A stretch of DNA of 64,000 bases from the NCBI RefSeq assembly GCF_003626645.1, contig NZ_RBAM01000006.1, positions 477,813 through 541,812 on the forward strand, written 5' to 3'. The translations under genes and the position numbers were made by a program. Below, in pieces: positions 34,058-52,900 of this stretch. Each line of letters begins with the position of its first letter. The stretch's first letter is position 1. The notes under the pieces were generated by a model. The model was not told the DNA's origin and ran no database searches. It saw only the letters and a list, made by a program, of their open reading frames with translations. The stretch comes from Streptomyces klenkii. Lineage in GTDB: Bacteria > Actinomycetota > Actinomycetes > Streptomycetales > Streptomycetaceae.

Positions 34058-35178
34058 AGTTCGCTGATCCTCTTGCGGCGGACGAGTGCGATGAACAGGG
34101 GCGCTCCGAGGAACGCGGTGACGACGCCGGCCTCCAGTTCCTGCGGGCGCAGCACGACGCGGCCGAGGATGTCGGAGGCGAGCAGCAGGGCCGCCGCAAG
34201 GACGGCGCTGTAGGGCAGGACCCACCGCTGGTCGGGGCCGGCGATCAGGCGGGCCACGTGCGGAACGGCGAGTCCGACGAAGGCGATCGGGCCGACGGCC
34301 GCGGTGGCGGCCCCGCACAGCAGGGTGATCGCCGCCATGGTCGCGAACTGCGTACGGCCCGGGTGGGCGCCGAGCGCGCGGGCAGTGTCGTCGCCGAGGG
34401 CCAGGGCGTTGAGCGGCCGGGCCAGCAGGGCGGCCAGCAGGGTGCCGGCGGCGAGGAACGGCAGCACTTGGCGGGCGAGGGCGCCGTCGGCGGCGCCGAG
34501 GGTGCCGATCTGCCAGAACCGGAAGCGGTTGAGGGCGAGCGGGTCGAGCAGGATCAGGCCGTTGACGACGGCGGTGAGGACGGCGGTGACGGCCGTGCCC
34601 GCAAGCGCGAGCCGGACGGGGGTGGCCCGGGACCGGCCGCGGGTGCCCAGGAGGTGGACGGCCGCCGCGGCGACGGCCGCGCCCAGCAGCGCGCACCACA
34701 CGTAGGAGGTGAAGGCGCCGAGGTCGAGGAGGGCGGTCGCGGCGGCGACGGCGGCCGCGGCGCCGGCGTTGACGCCGAGCAGGCCGGGGTCGGCGAGCGG
34801 GTTGCGGGTGAGGGCCTGCATGAGGGCGCCCGACAGGCCGAGGGCGATGCCGACGCCGATGCCCAGGAGGCTGCGCGGCAGCCGGGAGGTGCGCACGACG
34901 ATCCAGTCGTCGTTGCCGGGGTCGTGGTGCAGGAGGGCGTGCAGGACGTCGCCGGGCGGGATCGTCTTGGCGCCGATGCCGATGCTCAGCACGGCGAGGA
35001 CGGCGACGAGGGCGGTGCAGGCGAGCAGCCCGGCGGCCCGCCGCGCGTGCTGAGCGCGGCGGGCCGGGGACGGCCCCTCGCCCGCGGCGTGCTGCGCGGG
35101 ACGGGGGCCGTCCGCCGCGGCCGGAGCGGCGGTCGTGTCGGGAGAGGCGGTCCGGGCGGGAGGGGCGGTGTTGGTCAC
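34054..35178 (-). CDS. FecCD-family iron-siderophore ABC permease (first subunit)
   Basis: A 374-residue permease of the same family as its downstream neighbour. After a polar Ala/Pro-rich N-terminus (about 45 residues) come nine to ten helices; the family block is GALMQALTRNPLADPGLLGV (near 118-137), and a coupling-helix segment lies at ALGAHPGRTQFATM (near 245). GTG 35178 overlaps the siderophore reductase stop (GTGA), so the three genes are translationally coupled and share the iron box at 36135-36153. It imports the iron-loaded siderophore delivered by the binding lipoprotein encoded at 62681-63652. Confidence 0.9.
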   Translation of the reverse strand: MTNTAPPARTASPDTTAAPAAADGPRPAQHAAGEGPSPARRAQHARRAAGLLACTALVAVLAVLSIGIGAKTIPPGDVLHALLHHDPGNDDWIVVRTSRLPRSLLGIGVGIALGLSGALMQALTRNPLADPGLLGVNAGAAAAVAAATALLDLGAFTSYVWCALLGAAVAAAAVHLLGTRGRSRATPVRLALAGTAVTAVLTAVVNGLILLDPLALNRFRFWQIGTLGAADGALARQVLPFLAAGTLLAALLARPLNALALGDDTARALGAHPGRTQFATMAAITLLCGAATAAVGPIAFVGLAVPHVARLIAGPDQRWVLPYSAVLAAALLLASDILGRVVLRPQELEAGVVTAFLGAPLFIALVRRKRISEL

Positions 35179-36008
35179 GCGTGCTCGTGCTCGTCGTCCG
35201 CGTGGTGGTCGTGGTTCTCCACGCCGCGCTTCCAGTAGCCGTCGATGTCGACCTGCTCCTTGGCCATGCCGAGCTCGCGGCGCAGGTAGCGGCGGATGGG
35301 CTTGAGGGTGCCGGCCTCGCCGGCGATCCACGCGTAGCCGAGCCCGGCGGCGGGCAGTTCGGCGGCGCGCACGGCCCGCTCCAGCAGGTCGCTCGTGCCG
35401 GGCGGGGCGTCGCCGCGGTGCAGCCAGGTCAGGGTGCAGTCGGCGGCGGTGGTGAAGTGCTGCTCGTCCTCGGGGCCGGGCACTTCGGCGAAGGCGAGGA
35501 CGCGGGCGCCGGCGGGCAGCACCTCCAGCCAGCGGCCGAGCGCGGGCAGGGCGGTCTCCTCGGCGGCCAGCAGGTACCAGTCGTGGACCATCGGCAGGAT
35601 CTCGGAGCCGCGCGGGCCGAGGACGCCGAGCCGCATGCCGGGCTCCGCGCGCGCGGCCCACGCGGAGCCCACGCCGTCGCCGTGCAGGACCATGTCGACG
35701 TCCAGCTCCTGCGCTTCGGGGCGGTAGTGACGGACGGTGTAGTCGCGGGTGATGGGCTCCACGGGGGCGTCCATCCAGGTGTCGTCGCGGATGACCGGCT
35801 CGACGGGCAGTTCGGTGCCGGCCTCGGCGAAGCAGAGCTTCACGTGGTCGGTGGGCGCCTGTTCGCAGAACCCCTCCAGAGCCGGTCCGGCGAGCGTCAC
35901 CCGGACCGTGGAGGGGGTGATGCGGTCGACCCTGCGCACCTCCAGCAGGCGGTACTTGAGGGGGTGGCGGACGATGCGCACGCGCGGCGGGAGCGTCTCA
36001 ATGGTCAT
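35175..36008 (-). CDS. Siderophore-interacting protein (FAD ferric-siderophore reductase)
   Basis: A 277-residue SIP/ViuB-type flavoprotein that releases iron from imported ferric siderophore by reduction. Evidence: FAD-binding beta-barrel with the motif ITRDYTVRHYRPE (near 86-98, RxYT/S), the phosphate-binding GVLGPRGSEI (near 128), and the NAD(P)H-domain end AWIAGEAGTLKPIRRYL (near 229-245), diagnostic of SIPs. The last 14 residues are a His/Asp/Glu-rich tail (ENHDHHADDEHEHA) that could bind metal. ATG 36008 lies about 130 bases from an iron box. It heads the operon with the two FecCD permeases. Confidence 0.92.
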   Translation of the reverse strand: MTIETLPPRVRIVRHPLKYRLLEVRRVDRITPSTVRVTLAGPALEGFCEQAPTDHVKLCFAEAGTELPVEPVIRDDTWMDAPVEPITRDYTVRHYRPEAQELDVDMVLHGDGVGSAWAARAEPGMRLGVLGPRGSEILPMVHDWYLLAAEETALPALGRWLEVLPAGARVLAFAEVPGPEDEQHFTTAADCTLTWLHRGDAPPGTSDLLERAVRAAELPAAGLGYAWIAGEAGTLKPIRRYLRRELGMAKEQVDIDGYWKRGVENHDHHADDEHEHA

Positions 36009-36134
36009 CGATCATCCCAATCTGGCGGGGGTGTGCCGCGGGACCGGCACCGCGTTGCGGTGGCCCCCGCGCACGGGCGTGCGGGGGCCACCGGGCTTCA
36101 CGTGTACGGCCGGAGAACACCCCCCGGGCCGAAC

Positions 36135-36153
36135 TTAGGCAACCCTAACCTAA
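36135..36153 (-). promoter_or_regulatory. Iron box (DmdR1/IdeR-type operator)
   Basis: On the minus strand TTAGGTTAGGGTTGCCTAA, three mismatches to the consensus TTAGGTTAGGCTCACCTAA, with the arms nearly symmetric. It lies between the ABC exporter stop (36155) and the siderophore reductase start (36008), so it should control the reductase-permease operon. The rest of the gap 36009-36134 has no gene. Confidence 0.88.
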
Positions 36154-36154
36154 C

Positions 36155-37897
36155 TCATGATGCATTGACCATCGTTGTACGGGCCATCGTTGCGTCGGCC
36201 GTCGTTCCGGCCACCCGGCCGCCGTCCAGCGCGATCACCCGCGGCAGGCGGGCGATGGTCGCCGGCCGGTGCGCGACGACGACGATCGTGCGGTCGCCGC
36301 GCATCCCGTCCAGCGCGTGCTCCAGCCGGCCCGCCGTCACCGGGTCGATGTCCGCGGTCGCCTCGTCCAGGACGAGCACCGCGGGGTCGGCGAGCGCGGC
36401 CCGCAGCAGCCCGACGATCTGCCGCTCCCCCGCCGACAGCCGGGAGCCGCGCACGCCCACCTCGGCGTCGAGGCCGCCGAGGTCACGGAGCCAGTCCTCC
36501 AGGCCCAGTTCGGCGACGGCCCGTTCCATGGCGGCCCGGTCCGGGGTGGTGTGCACCAGCTCCAGGTTCGCCGCCACCGTGCCGGTCACCATGCGGACCT
36601 CCTGCGGCACCAGGACGACGCGCCGGCGCAGCTCCGCCTCCGGGATGTCCCGCAGGTCGACGCCCGCGAACCGCACCACGCCGCGGTCGGGCGCGTACAG
36701 GCCGCACAGCAGCTTCGACAGCGTCGTCTTGCCCGAGCCGGTCTCGCCGACCACGCCGGTGCGGTCGCCCACCGGGAAGGTCAGCGAGACGCCGCGCAGC
36801 ACCTCCGTACCGTCGCGGTAGGAGTAGCCGAGGTCCTCGCAGACGAGTTCGCCGCGCAGGGGCGGCTCCGCGGCTGTCCCGGCCGCTCCGGGGGTCTGCG
36901 CCGCGGCCCGGTCGGTGGCCGCCAGCAGGTCCAGCAGCCGGGCCAGGCCCGTACGGGCCGTCTGCACTTCGCCGACGAGCTGCGAGATGTCCGAGAAGGA
37001 GTCGAAGAGGTTGCGGCTCGCCAGGACGAACACGACGACGGTGCCGACGCCCATCGCCCCGCGCGAGACGGACCAGCCGCCCACCAGCAGCAGCACGACC
37101 AGCGCGAACCCCTCGATGAGGCCCACCAGGTCGATGCGGTTCTCCACCCGGATCGCGCGGCGCGCGGCGCCGACGGCCGCGGTGTTCTCCCGGTCGAAGC
37201 GGCGCAGCCAGCCGGGCAGGCCGCGCGCGCTCTGGAGCGCCTCCCGTACGTTCAGGGTCTCGGTGAACGTCGCCGCGACCGTCGCCTCCGCCGCAGCCTT
37301 CCCGCCGAACGCGCGCGGCGCGGACCGCTGGAACCAGCGCATCACCAGCAGCGTCAGCGGCACGAAGACGGCGAGCTGCACGAGCGCGAGCTGCCACGAG
37401 TAGCCGAAGAGGACGACGAGGGTGAAGAGGAGCGTCGCCGTCGCCGACACCAGGTTGCGCAGGTGCATGCGGACGAACGAGGCCAGCGCGGCCACTTCGC
37501 CCGTCGTGCGGCGCAGCAGGTCGCCGCTGCGGTGCGACTCCAGGAACCGCAGCGGCGCCGACGCCAGGTTCTCCACGCACTTCTCGCGCAGGCTGCGCAC
37601 CACGTTCTCGCCGGCCTTCGCCAGCAGCAGCTCGCCGGCGCGGGCCAGGCCGAGCTGGAGGACGGCGAGGAGGACGAGGACCGCGGCGGCGGACAGCAGC
37701 CCGCCGCGGTCCTTGCCGAGCAGCGCGTCCGTCGCCCGCCCGATCAGCGGGGCGACGGCCACGAGCGCGGCGGAGTCGGCCAGCCCGACCACGACGGCGA
37801 CGAGGAGGGCCCGCCGGTGCGGGCGCAAGTACGGGGCGGCCCGCCGCAGCACGCGCCGCTCGTCGGGCTGCTCGTTGAGCAGAACCGTCTCAGCCAC
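36155..37897 (-). CDS. ABC exporter half-transporter, consensus Walker B
   Basis: A 580-residue fused membrane-ATPase half-transporter. The N-terminal six-helix domain spans about residues 20-310. In the ATPase domain Walker A is GETGSGKTT, Walker B is VLVLDEATADID (with catalytic Glu), and the H-loop is VAHR, but the signature is LSAGERQ instead of LSGGQ. GTG 37897 overlaps the upstream gene's stop by eight bases (GTGGCTGA) and follows GGAGGG; an apparent extension to 38023 is rejected. Together with the preceding half-transporter, which has a non-catalytic Walker B, it forms a heterodimer with one degenerate site. Probably exports the siderophore; IrtAB-like import is an alternative but no reductase domain is fused. 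Confidence 0.88.
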   Translation of the reverse strand: MAETVLLNEQPDERRVLRRAAPYLRPHRRALLVAVVVGLADSAALVAVAPLIGRATDALLGKDRGGLLSAAAVLVLLAVLQLGLARAGELLLAKAGENVVRSLREKCVENLASAPLRFLESHRSGDLLRRTTGEVAALASFVRMHLRNLVSATATLLFTLVVLFGYSWQLALVQLAVFVPLTLLVMRWFQRSAPRAFGGKAAAEATVAATFTETLNVREALQSARGLPGWLRRFDRENTAAVGAARRAIRVENRIDLVGLIEGFALVVLLLVGGWSVSRGAMGVGTVVVFVLASRNLFDSFSDISQLVGEVQTARTGLARLLDLLAATDRAAAQTPGAAGTAAEPPLRGELVCEDLGYSYRDGTEVLRGVSLTFPVGDRTGVVGETGSGKTTLSKLLCGLYAPDRGVVRFAGVDLRDIPEAELRRRVVLVPQEVRMVTGTVAANLELVHTTPDRAAMERAVAELGLEDWLRDLGGLDAEVGVRGSRLSAGERQIVGLLRAALADPAVLVLDEATADIDPVTAGRLEHALDGMRGDRTIVVVAHRPATIARLPRVIALDGGRVAGTTADATMARTTMVNAS

Positions 37898-39806
37898 GGG
37901 GACCCTCCGGGGTGGGGGTGGGAACGGATGCGGGTACGCCCGCGGATGCGGGTTCGGACGCGGCGGGGCCGGCGTCGGCGCCTGCCGGGTCGAGGCCCTT
38001 GCCCGGGGCCTCGCCGGCGTCACCCCCGCGGCCCGTGGCCGTCAGCGTCACGACGCGGTCGGCCGCTTCCAGTACCGCCGTGCGGTGCGTGGCGAAGACG
38101 ATCGTGCGGCCCGCTGCCCACGTGCGCAGGCGGTCCAGGACCGCCCGCTCCGTGGTGGTGTCCAGGGCGGAAGTGGAGTCGTCCAGGATCAGCACTTCCG
38201 GTTCGCCGAGGAGCGCGCGGGCGATGGCCAGCCGCTGCACCTGACCGCCCGACAGGGCCGTGCCGCTCTCGCCGAGTTCGGTGGCGTAGCCGTCGGGCAT
38301 CGCGGCGATCTGGTCGTGGATGCCGGCCGTGCGGCACGCGTCGTGCAGGGCCTCGTCAGGCAGGTCGCGGCCGAGCCGCAGGTTTTCGGCGACGGTGCCG
38401 GACAGCAGCATCGGCCGCTGGGCGACGTACGCGATCCGCCCGCGGATGTCGTCGAGGGCGGCGTCGCGCAGGTCGGTGCCGCCGTAGCGGACGGTGCCGG
38501 TGCCGGGGTCGTCGAGCCGTACGGGCAGCCGCAGCAGTGTGCTCTTGCCGGAGCCGGTGGCGCCGTCCACGGCGACGAACTCGCCCTTCCGGACGGTCAG
38601 GTCGAGCGGCGCGAGGACGGTGACGCCGTCGCGGACCGCGCTGACGCCGGTCAGCTCCAGGTCGCCGCCGGAGGTGAGTGCGACCGGCTCGGCCGGGTCG
38701 GCGACGGTGGCCTCGATGGACAGCGCCTCGTCGATGCGGGCGGCGGCCACGTCGGCCTGCCCGCGGGCGAGGAGCCGGTCGACGAGGACCCGGGTGGCGA
38801 GGGTGATGCTCGCCATCCAGGACGTGAAGGCGACCAGCCCGCCGACGGTCAGCCGGCCGTCGAGGACCGCGAGCCCGCCGACGCCCACGCCGATCGCCAC
38901 GGCCATGCGCGGCACGAAGGGCGCGACGGACGCCCAGGAGGCCTCGATCCGGGCCGCCTTGACGGTCCGGTCGGTGACGGTGGCGCTGGCCGCGGCGTGC
39001 CGGTCCACCAGCGGCCGGTGGCCGCCCGTGCCGCGCAGGCCGGTGCCGAGCTGGAGCAGGTCCGCGACGGCCTCGGCGCGGACGCCGTGCGCCTCGGCCA
39101 GCTCGCCGCTGGCCGCGCCGAAGCGGCGCGGGAAGTACAGGTTGACCCAGACCAGGAACGGCAGCATGCCCAGCGTCACCAGCAGCAGCGACACGTCGAG
39201 CACGCCCATGCCGGTCAGGACGCCCACGAACGTCGTGCCGAGCACGACCCAGATCGCCAGGCCGTGCACCCACTCGCGCACCAGGTCGGTGTCCCGGCCG
39301 GCGCGCATGGCCAGGTCGCCGTGGCCGCGCGAGGCGAGCGCGGCGCGGTCCAGGCCGGCCAGGTGCCGCAGCAGCCGGGAGCGCAGGTCGGCGCCCACCT
39401 TGGCGTCGGCGGAGCCGGCCCAGTACTGCCAGCCGTACAGCCCGGCGAACTGGACGGCGGCGGCGGCCAGCGCGGCGGCGGCCCACCCCAGCAGCGCGTT
39501 GCCGTCCTCGGCCGTGACGCCGTCGTCCAGCGCCTTCTGGATGCACCACGGGACGGCGAGGAAGGCGACCTGCCGGATGCCGGCGGCGGCCATGGCCGCG
39601 CCGACCGTCGCCCAGTGCGGCCGCAGGGCGCCGCGCAGCAGGGCGCGGGCCCGGGCGCGCCGCTCGGGCGAGAGGTCCCGCGGGCCGGGCTCCGTCTCCT
39701 CCGCGGCGGCCCCGGCCTCCTCCGGGGTGTCCTCGGCGGGCGGCGGGCCCGGGGGCTCGTCGGCAGTGCCGGGATGGTGCTCCGGCTTGGCGTGTTGGGT
39801 GCTCAC
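37890..39806 (-). CDS. ABC exporter half-transporter, degenerate Walker B
   Basis: A 638-residue half-transporter: a Pro/Glu-rich N-terminal tail of about 45 residues, a six-helix membrane domain (about 55-330), an ATPase domain (about 350-580), and a Pro/Ala-rich C-terminal tail. Walker A is GATGSGKST and the signature LSGGQ is perfect, but Walker B reads LILDDSTSALD, with Asp where the catalytic Glu should be; the H-loop is ATHR. This is the typical non-hydrolytic partner of heterodimeric exporters. It overlaps the next half-transporter by eight bases and follows mbtH by 104 bases on the same strand, so it belongs to the siderophore unit. Confidence 0.88.
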   Translation of the reverse strand: MSTQHAKPEHHPGTADEPPGPPPAEDTPEEAGAAAEETEPGPRDLSPERRARARALLRGALRPHWATVGAAMAAAGIRQVAFLAVPWCIQKALDDGVTAEDGNALLGWAAAALAAAAVQFAGLYGWQYWAGSADAKVGADLRSRLLRHLAGLDRAALASRGHGDLAMRAGRDTDLVREWVHGLAIWVVLGTTFVGVLTGMGVLDVSLLLVTLGMLPFLVWVNLYFPRRFGAASGELAEAHGVRAEAVADLLQLGTGLRGTGGHRPLVDRHAAASATVTDRTVKAARIEASWASVAPFVPRMAVAIGVGVGGLAVLDGRLTVGGLVAFTSWMASITLATRVLVDRLLARGQADVAAARIDEALSIEATVADPAEPVALTSGGDLELTGVSAVRDGVTVLAPLDLTVRKGEFVAVDGATGSGKSTLLRLPVRLDDPGTGTVRYGGTDLRDAALDDIRGRIAYVAQRPMLLSGTVAENLRLGRDLPDEALHDACRTAGIHDQIAAMPDGYATELGESGTALSGGQVQRLAIARALLGEPEVLILDDSTSALDTTTERAVLDRLRTWAAGRTIVFATHRTAVLEAADRVVTLTATGRGGDAGEAPGKGLDPAGADAGPAASEPASAGVPASVPTPTPEGPRG

Positions 39807-39910
39807 GACGTCAGGTATCCGCTCTCAGCAGGTCGGCTCGGCCGCGCGGGGCGGACCGGGCGGGGCGCCCGGTCCGGGCCCGCGGCGGCGGGTCTTCGGG
39901 AGGGGTCCGG

Positions 39911-40123
39911 TCAGGACCGGGCGACGAGGCTCGCCGGCCGCATGTCGGTCCAGTGGGCGTCGACGTAGTCGGTGCAGCCCTGAAGGGAGTCCTCGCCGTG
40001 GACGGTGGTCCAGCCGCCGGGGACCTCGGCGAAGGCGGGCCACAGAGAGTGCTGGTTCTCGGCGTTGACGAGGACGAAGTAGCGGGCGTCGTTGTCCTCG
40101 AAGGGGTTGGTGGTGTTGCTCAT
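39911..40123 (-). CDS. MbtH-like NRPS chaperone
   Basis: A 70-residue MbtH-family protein that binds NRPS adenylation domains and is often required for their activity or solubility. Signature residues are present: NTTNPFEDNDARYFVLVNAE, then NQHSLWPAFAEVPGGW with the three conserved Trp-region positions, and DYVDAHWTDMRP. ATG 40123 follows AAGGAGCA. It sits directly downstream of the two NRPS genes on the same strand and is the only MbtH in the window, so it should serve all six adenylation domains. Gap 39807-39910 to the exporter shows no further element. Confidence 0.96.
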   Translation of the reverse strand: MSNTTNPFEDNDARYFVLVNAENQHSLWPAFAEVPGGWTTVHGEDSLQGCTDYVDAHWTDMRPASLVARS

Positions 40124-40150
40124 GGTGAGTGCTCCTTCTTACGCGGATCA

Positions 40151-40190
40151 GTGGATGAGTGGATCGGTGGATGAGGTGAGTGGATGAGGT
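40151..40190. repeat. Short imperfect tandem repeats
   Basis: Four to five imperfect copies of a GTGGATGAG-like unit in the 75-base gap between the second NRPS gene and mbtH. No palindrome or spacer pattern, so not CRISPR. It may be replication slippage in a non-coding spacer. Confidence 0.6.
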
Positions 40191-40198
40191 GATACGAG

Positions 40199-49950
<9,752 letters not shown>

Positions 49951-49954
<4 letters not shown>

Positions 49955-52900
49955 CGGCGCCTGCGCAGGCGGGATTCGAGGCGGTCGATGCGGGCCTGGT
50001 CGAGGGAGACGAGGCGGACGTCGGAGGGCGTGATGCCGCCCGCGTCGGGTGCGGCGGCGTGCCGGGCGAGCGCGTCGAGGGCGTCGAACCAGCGCGTGGC
50101 CAGGGCGGCGACCTGGTCTTCGGTGAACAGGGCCTGCGGCCAGCTCCATTCGACGGCCAGCTCGGGCCGCCCGGCGGCGCCGGAGCGGACGACGGCGTCG
50201 ATCTCCAGCGGGTACGGGGCGGGCATGGCGGCGTCGGGCGCGGCGCCCTCGGCGACGGCGGCGCGTTCCGCGTCCGGGGCGAACGCCCAGTGGCGGGCGC
50301 CGGCCTCGGTGGTGGCGCCGTGGTCGGTGCGGCCGCGGTAGTTGAACAGCACCTGCGAGCCGGGAAGGGCGGCCAGGGCGGGCGCGGTCTGCGCGTTGAG
50401 GTGGCGCAGGAGCCCGTACCCGAGGCCGCGGTCAGGGGCGGCCCGGAGCTGTTCCTTGACCTGCTTGAGGGCCGCCCCGGCCTGCCGGCCGCCGGCCAGC
50501 GCTTCGGCGAGGTCCACGCCGCTCACGTCCAGGCGTACGGGGTGGACGGTGGTGAACCAGCCGACGGTGCGGGAGAGGTCCGCGGCGAGGCCCTCGCTGC
50601 CGCCGCGCCCGTGGCCCTCCAGGTCGATCTGCAAGGCGCCGGTGTGCGCGGCGGGCAGGCCGGGGTCCGCGGTGCGGCGCACGTCGGCGGCGGCCACGGC
50701 CAGCCCGGCCAGCAGGACGTCGTCCACGCCCGCGGAGAAGGCCTGCGGCACGGCGGTCAGCAGGGGCTCGGTGCGGTCGGCGGGCAGGGTCATCCGCAGG
50801 GTGCGCAGGGTCGCCGTGGTGTCGCGGCGCGGGTCGGCGGCGGTGCGGGAGAGCGGGGCCTGCGGCCCGGCCGGCGCGGTGCGCCAGTAGGCGGCTTCGG
50901 CGGTACGGGCACGGGTGTGGGCGTGGTGCAGCAGCTGCGCGGCCCAGGCGCGCGGCCCGGTCGCCTCGGGTTCGAGGGCGGGTGCGCGGCCCGCGGCGCG
51001 GGCGGCGTAGGCGTCGGCGAGCTCCGGGACGAGGATGCGCCAGGAGACGCCGTCGACGGCCAGGTGGTGGACGGTGAGCAGCAGCCTGCCGTCGGCGCCG
51101 GGGCCCGCGTCACACCACAGGGCGCGCAGGACGGTACCGCTGCCGGGGTCGAGGGCGGCGGCGGAGGCGTCGGCCTCCTTGGTGAGCAGCTCGTGCAGGG
51201 CGGTCGCGTCCAGGCCGGTGATGTCGGCGCGGCGCAGGGTCGCCGGGTCGGTGACGGCGGGGGCCTCGGCGGCGGGCAGGATCTCCTGGGTCCACAGGCC
51301 GCCGGTCCGGTCCAGGCGGAGCCGCAGGGCGGGGTGGTTGCGGGCGAGGTCGGCGAGGGCCTCGCGGAGCGGAGCGGGCCGCAGTCCGGCGGGGACGGTG
51401 AGCAGGACGGACTGGTTGAACCGGTCGACCGGGCCGCCGCGTTCGCGCAGCCAGTGCACGACGGGCAGCGGCGGGAACTCGCCGTCCTCGGCTTCCTCGG
51501 CGACGGCCGGTGCGGCGGAGGCGCCGGCCGGTTCCTGGTCCGCGGGGCGGCCCGCGGCGGCCAGGGCGGCCGGTGTGGGGTGCTGGAAGACGTCCTTGGC
51601 GGCGATGGTGAAGCCGGCCTTGCGGGCGGTGCTGACGAGCTGGATGGAGACGATGCTGTCGCCGCCCAGGGCGAAGAAGTTCTCGTTCTCGCCGACTTCG
51701 GGCAGGCCGAGGATCTCGGCGAACACCCGGGCCATGGCCGCGGCCGGGCTGCCCCCGCGGGCCGGGGCGGGTGCGGCCGGGCGGGCCGCGGCGGCGCGGG
51801 CCGGTTCGGGGAGCGCCTTGCGGTCGAGCTTGCCGTTGACGCTCAGCGGGAGCGCGTCCAGCAGGGTGACGACGGCGGGCACCATGTGCTCGGGCAGCTG
51901 CCCTGCCAGGGCCTCGCGCAGTTCCTGCGCGTCAGGGGCGGCGCCGGGGGCGGGGACGGCGTAGGCGACGAGCTGCGGGGCGCCGCCGGGCGCCAGGGGG
52001 CGAGCGGCGACGGCGGCCTGGGCCACGCCGGGCAGGGCGGTCAGCGCGGCCTCGATCTCGCCGAGCTCGATGCGGAAACCGCGGACCTTGACCTGGTCGT
52101 CGGTACGGCCCAGGTATTCCACTGCGCCGTCCGGGCGGCGGCGTACGAGGTCGCCCGTGCGGTACATGCGCTGACCATCGGCGTGCGGGTCGGCGACGAA
52201 GCGGGAGGCGGTCAGGCCGGGGCGGCCGAGGTAGCCGCGGGCCAGCTGGTCACCGGCCAGGTACAGCTCGCCGGGGACGCCCACCGGCACGGGCCGAAGG
52301 GCCGCGTCCAGGACGTGCAGACGGGTGTTCCACACCGGTCGCCCGATGGGGACAGTGCCGGCGCCGGGCTCGGCGCGGTGGTACGTGACGTCGACGGCAG
52401 CCTCGGTCGGCCCGTACAGGTTGTGCAGCTCGATGTCCGGCCACAGCGCCGCGAACCGGTCCACGGCCGCGGCGGGCAGCGCCTCACCGGAACAGAAGAC
52501 ACGGCGCACGCCGCCGAAGCCCGTACGGATCGCCTCGTCCTGCTCAGCCGCAGTCGTGAAAGCCGTGAGCATGGACGGCACGAAGTGCGCGGCGGTGATG
52601 CCCGAACGCGCGGCCAGCTCCGCCAGGTGGTCGGGCTCACGGTGGCCGCCCGGCCGGGCGAGGACCACGGCGGCGCCGCTGACCAGCGGCAGGAAGAACT
52701 CCCAGACGGACACATCAAAGCTCGCCGGAGTCTTCTGGAGAACCCGGTCCTGCGGCCCGAAACCGTACGTCTCCGCCATCCAGTCGAGACGGTTGACGAT
52801 GGCGCGGTGGCTGACGACGACGCCCTTGGGGCGCCCGGTGGAACCGGAGGTGTAGATGACGTAAGCAGCATGCCCGGGCCCCGCCGCAGGCCGCAGGGCA

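Noticed and set aside
40151..40190. CRISPR-like repeat array
   Set aside because: Units are about 9 bases, imperfect and without spacers.
49955..50149. A 65-residue N-terminal extension of NRPS 2
   Set aside because: It reads through the end of NRPS 1 in another frame, is Arg/Pro-rich and has no ribosome site. ATG 49954 couples to the NRPS 1 stop.
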